From contig NZ_PPQB01000010.1 of assembly GCF_002902345.1 (NCBI RefSeq), positions 1 through 64,000 of the forward strand: DNA of 64,000 nucleotides, in the 5' to 3' direction. Source of the stretch: Staphylococcus arlettae (GTDB lineage Bacteria > Bacillota > Bacilli > Staphylococcales > Staphylococcaceae). Both the position numbers and the translations under genes were made by a program. The stretch's first letter is position 1. Each line of letters starts with the position of its first letter. This document shows positions 55,208 through 64,000 of the stretch, piece after piece. The notes beneath the pieces were generated by a model. That model saw only the letters and a list, made by a program, of their open reading frames with translations. It was not told where the DNA came from and did no database searches.

Positions 55208-55957
55208 TTAAAATGAAATAACTACAGTGAAAAGTTTATACACAGTATATAAATTAATCGCAATCCACAGTGTACTAAAAAAGAATGTGGGGCAGCGAGT
55301 TAATTCGTTTAATGTTGTACCATCCCATTCAACATCACGGTTGAAAAACGTCAGTTTAAAGATTGTCCAGCTTGATTGGAGCACTTCACCGAGCAACATT
55401 CCAAGGATGAAGTGGTAACTTATAGAAACGAAATAAAAGATGAGCTCCTGATCATTGCTTTGAAATATACCATAAAGCAATACAATTAACATCAAAAGTA
55501 TAATAATTGGGAGTAATTTACGAGATGTTAATATGACAAAATAGCAAAATATAAATAAATACGCAGCAATAAAGATGCTGGGATAGTTGGCAGTGACAGC
55601 TAAATATCCTAAAAAGAGCATTAAAGGTGGCATGATATAACCACCTAATGTGGTAATGATTTGGCTCAAACGACTACTAGATTGTGTAATAGCATAACCT
55701 TGTTGTGATGTTTGGTCACGTTCTGAAGGTTTAGCGACAATAACTAAATCTCTAGCTTTGCCTCCGCTAATTTTATTAAATAAAATATGGCCAAATTCAT
55801 GTGTTAATACTGGAATATAATTTAAATAAATATCAATTATACGATTAAGTGGCTTGTGCCTATACTGATGAATCACAATGTAAAGCACTGCTAATATTAA
55901 AATCCAACTAATATGTAATTGAATGGATGAACTTAAAAATGATTGTATATAGGACAT
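55208..55957 (-). CDS. M50-like membrane metalloprotease
   Basis: A 249-residue polytopic protein of five to six helices. HEFGH (zinc motif, residues 53-57 in VLTHEFGHILFNKISGG) stands at the end of the second hydrophobic segment. A GGYIMPPLMLFLGYL stretch, equivalent in place to the second metal-ligand region, lacks a clear NPDG motif. It resembles the M50B-like family of unknown substrate. No neighbour partner. Initiator ATG follows AAAGAGGTATTTG. Confidence 0.75.
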   Translation of the reverse strand: MSYIQSFLSSSIQLHISWILILAVLYIVIHQYRHKPLNRIIDIYLNYIPVLTHEFGHILFNKISGGKARDLVIVAKPSERDQTSQQGYAITQSSSRLSQIITTLGGYIMPPLMLFLGYLAVTANYPSIFIAAYLFIFCYFVILTSRKLLPIIILLMLIVLLYGIFQSNDQELIFYFVSISYHFILGMLLGEVLQSSWTIFKLTFFNRDVEWDGTTLNELTRCPTFFFSTLWIAINLYTVYKLFTVVISF

Positions 55958-56164
55958 GCAAATACCTCTTTTGTAATGGTGATGAATATGAACTTTAATC
56001 TATTATAAACGATATAAACAATTAGCGCATTTGGACTTTTGATGTAGGAAAGAATTAGGGGAATAGCATATTACAGAAAGTATTATCTCATTACTGCGTA
56101 TTATGATAAAATGACTGTTAATATTGTATGAAATCGACAGTGAGTAGATAGGAGTTAATAGTTA

Positions 56165-56914
56165 ATGGTGAAAAGAGACGAAACAGATAAAGTAGATGTT
56201 TTATCTGTACATTTTAATAATGTCACAATGGACGATATGGTAACAAATGTAAAACAATTTTTTGAAGACGGGCAACAAGAGACACTGTTTATTGTGACTG
56301 CAAATCCAGAAATCGTAGATTATGCTACAACTAATACATTTTATCGAACATTGATTAACAGCGCTAATTATACCGTTGCAGATGGTACAGGCGTGGTCAA
56401 AGCTTCCAAAATTTTAAGAACGCCATTAAAAGCTCGTGTACCAGGTATTGAATTGATGGAATCATGTTTAAAAATAGCGCATTCTAATCATCAACGGGTG
56501 TATTTATTAGGAGCCAAAGAAGCAGTAGTAGTAAAAGCGCAAGAACAGTTAAAACAGCAATATCCAAATATAATTTTTGATCATCATCACGGATATATCG
56601 ATCTACAAGATGCGCACATTGCTCAAGAAATAAAAGACTTTAAGCCAGATTATATTTTTGTGGGGATGGGTTATCCTAAACAAGAAATGTGGATAGAGCA
56701 GCATCGACATAACTTTGAACATACAGTGATGATGGGCGTAGGTGGCTCATTAGAAGTATTTAGTGGAGTCAAAAAACGAGCACCTAAATTTATTAGAACC
56801 ATTAATTTAGAGTGGGTCTATCGCTTAATAATTGATTGGAAACGGTTAGGAAGAATGCAAAGTATTCCTAGATTTTTATGGAAAGTTATGAAACAAATGC
56901 GACATAAACATTAA
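56165..56914 (+). CDS. tagA: N-acetylmannosaminyltransferase TagA (TarA)
   Basis: Adds N-acetylmannosamine to GlcNAc-pyrophosphoryl-undecaprenol, the second committed step of wall teichoic acid synthesis. A 249-residue GT-26 (WecG/TagA/CpsF) protein: TANPEIVDYATTN near 44, VADGTGVVKASKIL near 74 with the catalytic Asp, PDYIFVGMGYPKQEMWI near 160 and GVGGSLEVFSGVKKRAP near 190. Peripheral membrane by its basic C-terminal tail (MKQMRHKH). SD ATAGGAGTT before ATG. Faces tagH across a bidirectional terminator. Confidence 0.94.
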   Translation: MVKRDETDKVDVLSVHFNNVTMDDMVTNVKQFFEDGQQETLFIVTANPEIVDYATTNTFYRTLINSANYTVADGTGVVKASKILRTPLKARVPGIELMESCLKIAHSNHQRVYLLGAKEAVVVKAQEQLKQQYPNIIFDHHHGYIDLQDAHIAQEIKDFKPDYIFVGMGYPKQEMWIEQHRHNFEHTVMMGVGGSLEVFSGVKKRAPKFIRTINLEWVYRLIIDWKRLGRMQSIPRFLWKVMKQMRHKH

Positions 56915-56962
56915 AAACGATTACGATGTCTTGAATTTTGTGGCATCGTAATCGTTTTTAGT
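56913..56962. terminator. bidirectional terminator between tagA and tagH
   Basis: AAAACGATTACGATG pairs perfectly with CATCGTAATCGTTTT around TCTTGAATTTTGTGG; A and T runs on both sides. Confidence 0.92.
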
Positions 56963-56968
56963 TTAACG

Positions 56969-57892
<924 letters not shown>

Positions 57893-58033
57893 TTACTGAA
57901 TTTGTGGAATTAAATCAACTCTTTTAGTAGAAAATAGTGTAAAATGTAGCTGGTATCATCTAGTATATAATAATTGGCAATACTATTTTATGATGATATT
58001 AATAGTAATGAGCTAAAATGAAATCATAGTAAG

Positions 58034-58063
58034 TTTACATCTATTTATTAAATAGGGTATAAT
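58034..58063 (+). promoter_or_regulatory. promoter of tagG
   Basis: TTTACA (58034-58039), 18-base spacer, TATAAT (58058-58063), about 95 bases before the tagG start. The region 57824-58033 between the two promoters is AT-rich with no gene seen. Confidence 0.65.
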
Positions 58064-58157
58064 TTTTTTGTTATGAAAATATTTGGAGATAACGACAGAA
58101 TAAAAAACAAAAGTTTAAGATATAAAAGTAAATCGTTTGAAAGCGTGGTTTATTTAA

Positions 58158-58958
58158 ATGAAGGCAGTTTGGACTGTATTTAAAGAACATATAAAAAATA
58201 TATATTTGATCAAAAGATTAGCAGAATTTCAAATTAGAATCACTAACCATAGTAATTACTTAGGTATGGCGTGGGAATTAATCAACCCAGCAATGCAAAT
58301 TGCGGTTTATTGGTTTGTTTTTGGTTTAGGTATGCGCAGTAATACCCCTCAAGATGGTGTGCCGTTTATATATTGGTTATTGGTCGGTATTAGTATGTGG
58401 TTCTTTGTGAACCAAGGTGTATTAGAAGGAACCAAGGCGATTGCGTCGAAATATAATCAAGTAGCAAAAATGAATTTTCCGTTGTCTATTATTCCTACTT
58501 ATATTGTGTTTAGTAGATTTTACGGGCATCTCGGTTTATTAGCCATAGTGATGGTTATATGTTATTTTGCAGGGTATCACCCGACAATTTACACCTTACA
58601 GTTGTTAATATATGTACCTTTCGCGTTAATCTTAACGGTGGCAATTTCACTCGTAACATCAACTTTAGGTGTACTTATTAGAGATACTCAGATGGCAATG
58701 CAAGCGTTAATGCGAATTGTCTTTTTCGTATCATCTATTTTAATCGTGCCACCTAAAGGTATTGTAACTGATGTGATGCAATTAAATCCGATTTACTTTT
58801 TAGCTGAAGCATATAGAGCTGCTATTTTACATCATGATTGGTACTTTATTTCTCATTGGGAATTGGCAGTCTATAATGTCATTTTAGTTATTGTTTTACT
58901 CGTGGTAGGATCGATTTTACACATGAAGTATCGCGATCATTTTGCAGACTTTATGTAA
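58158..58958 (+). CDS. tagG: teichoic acid export permease TagG (TarG)
   Basis: A 266-residue ABC-2 permease with six helices. Family features: LAEFQIRITNHSNYLGMAWELINPAMQIAVYWFVFG opening, FIYWLLVGISMWFFVNQ and the C-terminal NPIYFLAEAYRAAILHHDW. Partner of TagH; TarGH is the target of inhibitors such as targocil. The SD is weak (GAAAGCGTGG), yet the start fits the homologs. Followed by a terminator. Confidence 0.94.
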   Translation: MKAVWTVFKEHIKNIYLIKRLAEFQIRITNHSNYLGMAWELINPAMQIAVYWFVFGLGMRSNTPQDGVPFIYWLLVGISMWFFVNQGVLEGTKAIASKYNQVAKMNFPLSIIPTYIVFSRFYGHLGLLAIVMVICYFAGYHPTIYTLQLLIYVPFALILTVAISLVTSTLGVLIRDTQMAMQALMRIVFFVSSILIVPPKGIVTDVMQLNPIYFLAEAYRAAILHHDWYFISHWELAVYNVILVIVLLVVGSILHMKYRDHFADFM

Positions 58959-58978
58959 TGCATTATTTATAAAATATA

Positions 58979-59018
58979 TGAAGAACCTGAAACATATTTT
59001 ACGTTCCAGGTTCTTTTT
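58979..59018 (+). terminator. tagG terminator
   Basis: GAAGAACCTGAAAC pairs with G(TT)CCAGGTTCTTT, with T run. The 59019-59193 stretch carries the tagB promoter region. Confidence 0.85.
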
Positions 59019-59193
59019 GTATATTGGTAATAATTAATCGTTAGAAGTGTAGGTTAAGTGAATAGGGTCAAGCTGACAATAAGATAGAACGAAATAATTT
59101 AATAATTAAACATTGCTATCGTTGCAATTCTATAAATTTTGGAAAAAGCACGCTATAATTAAATGAAACTAACTGAAGTAAAGGGGAGAAAAA

Positions 59194-60285
59194 ATGAGAC
59201 AATGGATAAAAAGAATTTACATGATGATGATACATATACTAAATGTAGTATTTAGTTGGAATAAAATATCAACAAAACACATAGTAGTGATGATGACTTT
59301 TGAAGCAGATGTCTTACCGATAATTAAAGAATTATCTCAACAAGGATATCGTGTCACAGTAATTGCTAAAGGCATACATCAAGAAACCATTGAACAATTA
59401 CAAAATTGTACATTTATTCCAGCAGGAAATAAACATATTATTCACCATATAAAAGCATTAAGCACAGCAAAAGTAATAGTGATTGATACTTATTATTTAC
59501 TATTAGGTGGCTATCGCAAAAAAGCTGGTCAAAAAATTATTCAAACATGGCATGCTGCAGGTGCGCTAAAACATTTTGGGCTAACGGATCATCAAGTGGA
59601 TCATACTAATAAAATGCAAGTTAAACAATATCGTCGGGTTTATGGAGCTACAGATTTTTATTTAATCGGTGGTCCACCAATGGCAGAATGTTTTAAAGCA
59701 GCTTTTGATGTACATCCAACACAGCTTTGTACGACAGGACTACCGAGGTTAGTACCGTATTGTCAATTAGATGTTAAAGAGATGCAAACACAGTTAAAAC
59801 AGCAGCATGGGATTACGACTAAACTCGCGATTTACGTTCCTACATACAGGGAATACAATCAAAGAAATAGAATAATCGATGTTACACAATTTGAACAAGC
59901 ATTACCTGGTTATACTTTAATCAATAAACTACATCCAGCAGTAGCAGAGCCAAGTCAGACTCAGATTGATACACAGACATTGATGTTGATGGCAGATTTA
60001 ATTATTACTGATTATAGCTCATTAGCAATTGAGGCAAGTTTATTAAATAAAACTGCTGTCTTTTACGTTTATGATGAGACATTGTATGAAGCGGAACGTG
60101 GGTTAAATAGCTATTATTATGATATACCAAGTCGTTATAAAGCATATGATGAAACATCATTAATTCAATTGATCCAACAACAAGAACAAACGTTAGAACC
60201 GTTATTTCAAACGTGGCATCAATACAATACGAAGGATAGCTTAAATCAAGTCATGGAGTTAATTAATAAGGAGGCTTCACAATGA
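59194..60285 (+). CDS. tagB: teichoic acid glycerophosphotransferase TagB (TarB)
   Basis: Transfers one glycerol-3-phosphate from CDP-glycerol to the ManNAc-GlcNAc lipid carrier. A 363-residue CDP-glycerol glycerophosphotransferase-domain protein: QTWHAAGALKHFG near 123 with the catalytic His, GATDFYLIGGPPMAE, a central YVPTYREYNQRN and the C-terminal LINKLHPAV and ADLIITDYSSLAIEASLL (catalytic His and Asp-Ser-Ser region). SD AAAGGGGAG before ATG. Overlaps tagX by four bases. Confidence 0.94.
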   Translation: MRQWIKRIYMMMIHILNVVFSWNKISTKHIVVMMTFEADVLPIIKELSQQGYRVTVIAKGIHQETIEQLQNCTFIPAGNKHIIHHIKALSTAKVIVIDTYYLLLGGYRKKAGQKIIQTWHAAGALKHFGLTDHQVDHTNKMQVKQYRRVYGATDFYLIGGPPMAECFKAAFDVHPTQLCTTGLPRLVPYCQLDVKEMQTQLKQQHGITTKLAIYVPTYREYNQRNRIIDVTQFEQALPGYTLINKLHPAVAEPSQTQIDTQTLMLMADLIITDYSSLAIEASLLNKTAVFYVYDETLYEAERGLNSYYYDIPSRYKAYDETSLIQLIQQQEQTLEPLFQTWHQYNTKDSLNQVMELINKEASQ

Positions 60286-61340
60286 AAATAGCATTTATTA
60301 TTCCAGTTTATAATGCAGCTAATACGATTCGTCGTGCTATTGCCTCGATTGATACTAAGTATGAGCATGAAATCATTTGTATAAATGATGGTTCGACTGA
60401 TGAATCATTAGCAGTGTTGCAGGAATTAGCGAAAATGTATAAAGAACTGACAATTATCAATCAAGAAAATGCGGGTGCGGCAGCAAGTCGTAATAGAGGT
60501 CTTGCATCTATGTCGAGTGATGTATTTATGTTTTTAGATGCTGATGATGAGTTCTTACCTAGCAGAATTGATTACATGGCTGACTACTATTTGAAAAATG
60601 ATGATGTAGATATTGTTTTAGGGCAACTAGGACGCGAGCGTCATGGAGAATGGCAAACGATTCCAACTCATACAGAAATTAATAAATTTGATACTGTGAA
60701 TTTGGCTCAATGTCCAGCTATCTTACAATCTATAGGCCCTGGTGCAAAAATGTTTAGTGCTAAATTTGCGGACTTACGTTTTGATGAAGATGTAGTGTTT
60801 TGTGAAGAACATACATTTATGGCACGTGCTTTTAATAAAGCCAGTGATATTCAATTATTACCTAATATTATTTATGGTTATAATAATGTAGAAGGATCAA
60901 TTACAGAACAGCGTACGCACCGTTTTGAAGATTATTTAGCTAATGCAGCGGTGGTTAGACAACGCGTGATGGATATTTTGTTATTATCGAATTTAAGAGT
61001 ATATTACAGTTATCGTTTTGACGAGTTGATTGTTAGCTATTTAATTCAATCTTACCTAGCCAATCAAAAGGAAATTACCGAACCATTTATTAATGCAGTG
61101 ACAATGTATCTGAAAACAATGCAAACAACAGATTACGAAGGGCGCGCATTGTTCAGAATTATTAAAGTAGTAGAGCAAGGTGGTAAAGGTTGGACAAAAC
61201 CAATATATGAAACATGGAGAGAAACATTACATTATGTTGGTATTGGACGGCCACCTTATTATCGTTTTAAAGTTGAAATTCTACCGAGACGTGCTAAATT
61301 TAAAAGCAAAATGACTCTAAAAAAATTTTTGAAAAGGTAA
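60282..61340 (+). CDS. tagX: glycosyltransferase family 2 protein TagX (TarX)
   Basis: A 352-residue GT-2 protein: IPVYNAANTIRRAIASID near 7-24, IICINDGSTDESLAVL with Asp pair near 37, FLDADDEF near 91 (DxD metal site), basic C-terminal tail (LPRRAKFKSKMTLKKFLKR). Located in the teichoic acid cluster in all staphylococci I recall; its exact sugar transfer is unsettled. Coupled to tagB. No terminator before tagD 82 bases on. Confidence 0.9.
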   Translation: MKIAFIIPVYNAANTIRRAIASIDTKYEHEIICINDGSTDESLAVLQELAKMYKELTIINQENAGAAASRNRGLASMSSDVFMFLDADDEFLPSRIDYMADYYLKNDDVDIVLGQLGRERHGEWQTIPTHTEINKFDTVNLAQCPAILQSIGPGAKMFSAKFADLRFDEDVVFCEEHTFMARAFNKASDIQLLPNIIYGYNNVEGSITEQRTHRFEDYLANAAVVRQRVMDILLLSNLRVYYSYRFDELIVSYLIQSYLANQKEITEPFINAVTMYLKTMQTTDYEGRALFRIIKVVEQGGKGWTKPIYETWRETLHYVGIGRPPYYRFKVEILPRRAKFKSKMTLKKFLKR

Positions 61341-61422
61341 ACATTAATTACGTTATAGTATTAAAAATTTTAGTATGATATACTTCTTGAAAATGTGAAA
61401 AGTTACTGAGAGGTAGATAATA

Positions 61423-61821
61423 ATGAAAAGAGTTATAACATATGGAACTTATGACTTATTGCATTATGGTCATATTGAATTATTGAGAAGAGCACGTGAA
61501 ATGGGTGACTATCTTATTGTTGCGTTATCATCGGATGAATTCAACCGTATAAAAAATAAAAAATCTTATTATAACTATGAACAACGTAAAATGATGTTAG
61601 AATCAATTCGTTATGTTGATCTTGTAATCCCGGAAGAAGGATGGGGACAAAAAGAAAAAGATGTTGAACGTTATGATATAGATACATTTGTCATGGGTCA
61701 TGACTGGGAAGGCGAGTTTGATTTTTTAAAGGACAAATGTGAGGTTATTTATCTTAGACGTACGGAAGGTATTTCTACGACTAAAGTTAAAAAAGAATTA
61801 TATGGTAAAGAAGAACATTAA
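61423..61821 (+). CDS. tagD: glycerol-3-phosphate cytidylyltransferase TagD (TarD)
   Basis: Makes CDP-glycerol from CTP and glycerol-3-phosphate. A 132-residue enzyme of the nucleotidyltransferase superfamily: [17 protein letters not shown] (HxGH site) at 6-22, [26 protein letters not shown] and the [11 protein letters not shown] motif near 114, all canonical. Supplies TagB and the polymerase. SD GAGAGGTAG before ATG. Confidence 0.96.
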   Translation: MKRVITYGTYDLLHYGHIELLRRAREMGDYLIVALSSDEFNRIKNKKSYYNYEQRKMMLESIRYVDLVIPEEGWGQKEKDVERYDIDTFVMGHDWEGEFDFLKDKCEVIYLRRTEGISTTKVKKELYGKEEH

Positions 61822-61867
61822 TAAATTATCATACACGATAATATGAATGTGTGTTGATAATGTTTAA

Positions 61868-61913
61868 AGGGATAAGTTTTAGAAATCACCATGATTTCTA
61901 ACTTGTCCTTTTT
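61868..61913 (+). terminator. tagD terminator
   Basis: GGGATAAGTTTTAGAAATCA pairs with TGATTTCTAACTTGTCC, with wobble and a two-base bulge, then TTTTTT. Confidence 0.85.
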
Positions 61914-61939
61914 TATTGCGTTATAAGTTTAATTTAACT

Positions 61940-61988
61940 CAAAAAAACGCATTGAGTTTTGGATTGATAATCCTAGACTCAATGCGTA
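61940..61988 (-). terminator. pbp4 terminator
   Basis: ACGCATTGAGT and ACTCAATGCGT pair perfectly with an inner TTGGATT/AATCCTAG stem. On the minus strand a run of seven T follows the hairpin, eight bases after the pbp4 stop. Confidence 0.85.
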
Positions 61989-61995
61989 TGTTGAA

Positions 61996-63291
61996 CTATT
62001 TTTTATTGTTAGATTTACGACGTATTAAATCAATAAGTAAATAAATAACGATTGCTAATGCGGTAATAATTAAGACGATACCTAATAACGTTAAAATAGG
62101 ATGATCATCCCAAGTGGATTTAACCATAGTAGTAGTTTCGTGTAATAATGGTTTTTTCACTTTTACAGAAGGTGGACCGTATTTATCGGAAATAAATGAG
62201 CGGTCGTATTCAATGTGTAATTTTTTATCTTCGATGACATATTTATAATCTTCTTTTGTAAAGTCTTTTGGCAATACATCATATAAATCATCTTCTAAGT
62301 AATAAGTTTTGCCATTAATTTTGTGTTCGCCTTTGCCTAAAATTTTAGTGTATTTATACTGATCGAAAGACATATTCATCATAGCATTACCCATCATGTT
62401 ACGTTGTTTTTCACCACCGAAGTTATCATAGTTTCCGGCACCCATGATTGTTTGTACAATACGGAATCCATCACGTTTTGTCGTGATAGTATGGTTATAA
62501 TTTGCTAGGTCACTTGATCCAGTTTTTAAACCATCAGTACCTTCTAAGCTCATGTCGCCACCTTCAAGTGAATGGTTGAAGGTATAGTATGTAACACCAT
62601 GTTGTGTTGGCGCAGTTTGCTTAGTGAAATATAAAATTTTAGGTGTATCTTGAATTGAACGTTGCGATAAAATTTCGAAATCTCGTGTTGAAGACATTGA
62701 ATTATCTTCATCAGTGTACTTTTTAGGTGCAAAATCTTCTAGTTGGGCATTGTCAGCACCTGTAGGATTAACAAAGTGCGTATCTTTCATGCCAATTGAT
62801 TTAGCTTTTTTATTCATTAAGTCAGTGAATTCTGAAGTGTTTTTAGATACTTCATTTGCTAATATTAGTGCTGCCGCATTACTAGAAGCAGAAACTGTTA
62901 TTTGCAATAATTCTTTAATGGTATATGTTTCGCCAGGGTAAAGTTTAGTATTACTTAATTTTGGTAAAGTAGACATACGATAGTGGTCTTCTGTAATTTT
63001 AACTTTATCGTCTAAAGATAAATCTCCCTTTTTCACTGCTTCCAATGTTAAATACATGGTCATAAGTTTAGACATGGATGCAGGGTACCACTTTTTGTCG
63101 ATATTATAGTCATATAGAATTTGGCCTGTTTGTGCAATGTTTGCTGCACCCTCAGGTTGATATTTATCAGATACGTTATAACCGTATTGATTTGCAATGC
63201 TTGTAGGTGTAGCTGTCTCAGCATTAGCAAAAGGTGTTATAATTGAAACAATAAACATAACAGTTACCATAATGGAAATTAACTTTTTCAT
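61996..63291 (-). CDS. pbp4: low-molecular-weight penicillin-binding protein 4
   Basis: A 431-residue D-Ala-D-Ala carboxypeptidase/transpeptidase that makes secondary cross-links in staphylococcal peptidoglycan. Signal peptide 1-25 (MKKLISIMVTVMFIVSIIT), SxxK motif ASMSKL near 74, SxN motif SASSNAA near 138, KTG motif LKTGSSD near 258 (all canonical), a C-terminal beta domain and a membrane anchor (ILTLLGIVLIITALAIVIYLL) with a positive end RRKSNNKK. ATG 63291 follows AAGAAGG; an in-frame ATG at 63345 would mask the signal peptide. Divergent from abcA over 200 bases, a joint regulatory region in S. aureus. Confidence 0.95.
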   Translation of the reverse strand: MKKLISIMVTVMFIVSIITPFANAETATPTSIANQYGYNVSDKYQPEGAANIAQTGQILYDYNIDKKWYPASMSKLMTMYLTLEAVKKGDLSLDDKVKITEDHYRMSTLPKLSNTKLYPGETYTIKELLQITVSASSNAAALILANEVSKNTSEFTDLMNKKAKSIGMKDTHFVNPTGADNAQLEDFAPKKYTDEDNSMSSTRDFEILSQRSIQDTPKILYFTKQTAPTQHGVTYYTFNHSLEGGDMSLEGTDGLKTGSSDLANYNHTITTKRDGFRIVQTIMGAGNYDNFGGEKQRNMMGNAMMNMSFDQYKYTKILGKGEHKINGKTYYLEDDLYDVLPKDFTKEDYKYVIEDKKLHIEYDRSFISDKYGPPSVKVKKPLLHETTTMVKSTWDDHPILTLLGIVLIITALAIVIYLLIDLIRRKSNNKK

Positions 63292-63492
63292 AAAAACAAA
63301 CCTTCTTAATATATTCTCTTTTTGATAATAGAAATATTTTAGCATATTGGGTTGAATTAATAAATGAATATATATAAACCGTCACAACAATAATTTTGTG
63401 AATTAAAAAAGCAAGCAATAAAGTATAGAGTTACATAAAGTTTTCGTTGCTTGGCGATGTAACCACATAAGTCAAAAATAGAGGTAAATGTA

Positions 63493-64000
63493 ATGAATCA
63501 AACGAACCCGTTATTTTATTTATTCAAAAAATTAACTTGGCCAAAAAAACTAATTGCCATTGCGGTGTGTATATCTTCTTTAGGTAGTTTAACAGGATTA
63601 CTTGTTCCTTTAGTAACAGGTAAATTAGTCGACAAATTTACCCTAGAAAGTATTAACTGGAATTTTATCGCTATCTTTTTAGGGATTTTTATTATGAACA
63701 CTTTACTGAGCGGCTTGGGCTTATATTTATTAAGTAAAATTGGAGAAAAAATTATTTACGCCATACGTTCAATGTTATGGCAACATATTACGCATTTAAC
63801 AATGCCATTTTTTGACAAAAATGAAAGTGGTCAGTTAATGAGTAGGTTAACTGATGATACGAAAGTAATCAATGCTTTTATTTCGCAAAAACTACCAGAG
63901 TTGTTGCCATCAGTATTAACTGTTTTAGGTTCTTTTATTATGCTTTTTGTAATGGATTGGCAAATAACGTTAGTAACCTTTATAACGATACCGATATTTA
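63493..64000 (+). CDS. abcA: ABC exporter AbcA, 5' part
   Basis: The first 169 codons of an ABC half-transporter cut by the window edge. ATG 63493 follows GAGGTAAATGTA. The visible part is the N-terminal membrane domain: helices around IAIAVCISSLGSLTGLLVPLV, IFLGIFIMNTLLSGLGLYLL and VLTVLGSFIMLFVMDWQITLV, with the coupling region MPFFDKNESGQLMSRLTDDT typical of LmrA/MsbA-type exporters. The position opposite pbp4 identifies AbcA, which affects beta-lactam tolerance and phenol-soluble modulin export in S. aureus. No ATPase domain is visible yet. Confidence 0.9.
   Translation, partial: MNQTNPLFYLFKKLTWPKKLIAIAVCISSLGSLTGLLVPLVTGKLVDKFTLESINWNFIAIFLGIFIMNTLLSGLGLYLLSKIGEKIIYAIRSMLWQHITHLTMPFFDKNESGQLMSRLTDDTKVINAFISQKLPELLPSVLTVLGSFIMLFVMDWQITLVTFITIPIF

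Noticed and set aside
61341-61422. Place for the S. aureus sRNA RsaD in the tagX-tagD gap
   Set aside because: The gap is only 82 bases with no terminator, too short for that RNA; I am also unsure of its exact S. aureus location.

Overview
The window is low-GC Firmicute DNA whose gene content and order match the Staphylococcus core chromosome. The order is vraABC, proP, a pyridoxal kinase, ung, hemQ, pta, lipL, the mevalonate operon, argS, sarA, mnh2, mntABC/mntR, tagA/H/G/B/X/D, pbp4 and abcA. In S. aureus this is roughly the SA0530-SA0599 stretch (from memory). I read it as a Staphylococcus other than S. aureus: a Gfo/Idh-ThuA-isomerase sugar cluster and a choloylglycine-hydrolase-family gene sit among the core genes, and the proteins differ clearly from their S. 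aureus versions. I see no rRNA, tRNA, CRISPR array, prophage or complete insertion sequence.

Layout. 1-3.5 kb: tail of an upstream gene, then vraA-vraB-vraC and a mini-MaoC protein, overlapping and co-oriented (acyl-CoA ligase, thiolase, two hot-dog-like proteins). 3.6-6.5 kb: proP, then a gene-poor stretch with intergenic repeats, vraX (56 aa), a vraX-like relic and a possible small RNA. 6.5-16.2 kb: pyridoxal kinase, Ntn hydrolase, ung and two small conserved genes, an amino-acid permease, a split ThrE-type exporter, the predicted RsaA sRNA, hemQ, pta-lipL. 16.2-19.6 kb: mvaK1-mvaD-mvaK2 behind a long, possibly structured leader. 19.7-24.6 kb: an RpiR regulator divergent from two Gfo/Idh/MocA oxidoreductases, a ThuA-like protein and a TIM-barrel isomerase. 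24.7-38.7 kb: housekeeping and small metabolic genes (aldo-keto reductase, flavoprotein, HD hydrolase, ywhD, ywiB-argS, HhH glycosylase), an incomplete FecCD/BtuF-type ABC set, HAD, two alpha/beta-hydrolase paralogs and a secreted protein.

38.8-51.5 kb: sarA with three spaced upstream promoters, a YdcZ-type transporter, small DUF genes, a degenerate tyrosine recombinase directly before the seven-gene mnh2 antiporter operon, more intergenic repeats and a CPA1 antiporter. 51.5-55.2 kb: mntABC with an RsaC-like 3' RNA and an MntR operator, then divergent mntR. 55.2-64 kb: an M50-like protease, the wall teichoic acid genes tagA, tagH (divergent), tagG-tagB-tagX-tagD, then pbp4 divergent from abcA, which runs off the window.

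Themes are cell-envelope homeostasis (vra, tag, pbp4, abcA), ion and manganese homeostasis (mnh2, CPA1, mnt), isoprenoid synthesis and global regulation (sarA, RsaA, RsaC). Several proteins lack canonical catalytic residues (VraB, the recombinase, one alpha/beta hydrolase). Many coding starts were moved to the ATG, GTG or TTG that follows a clear Shine-Dalgarno sequence.
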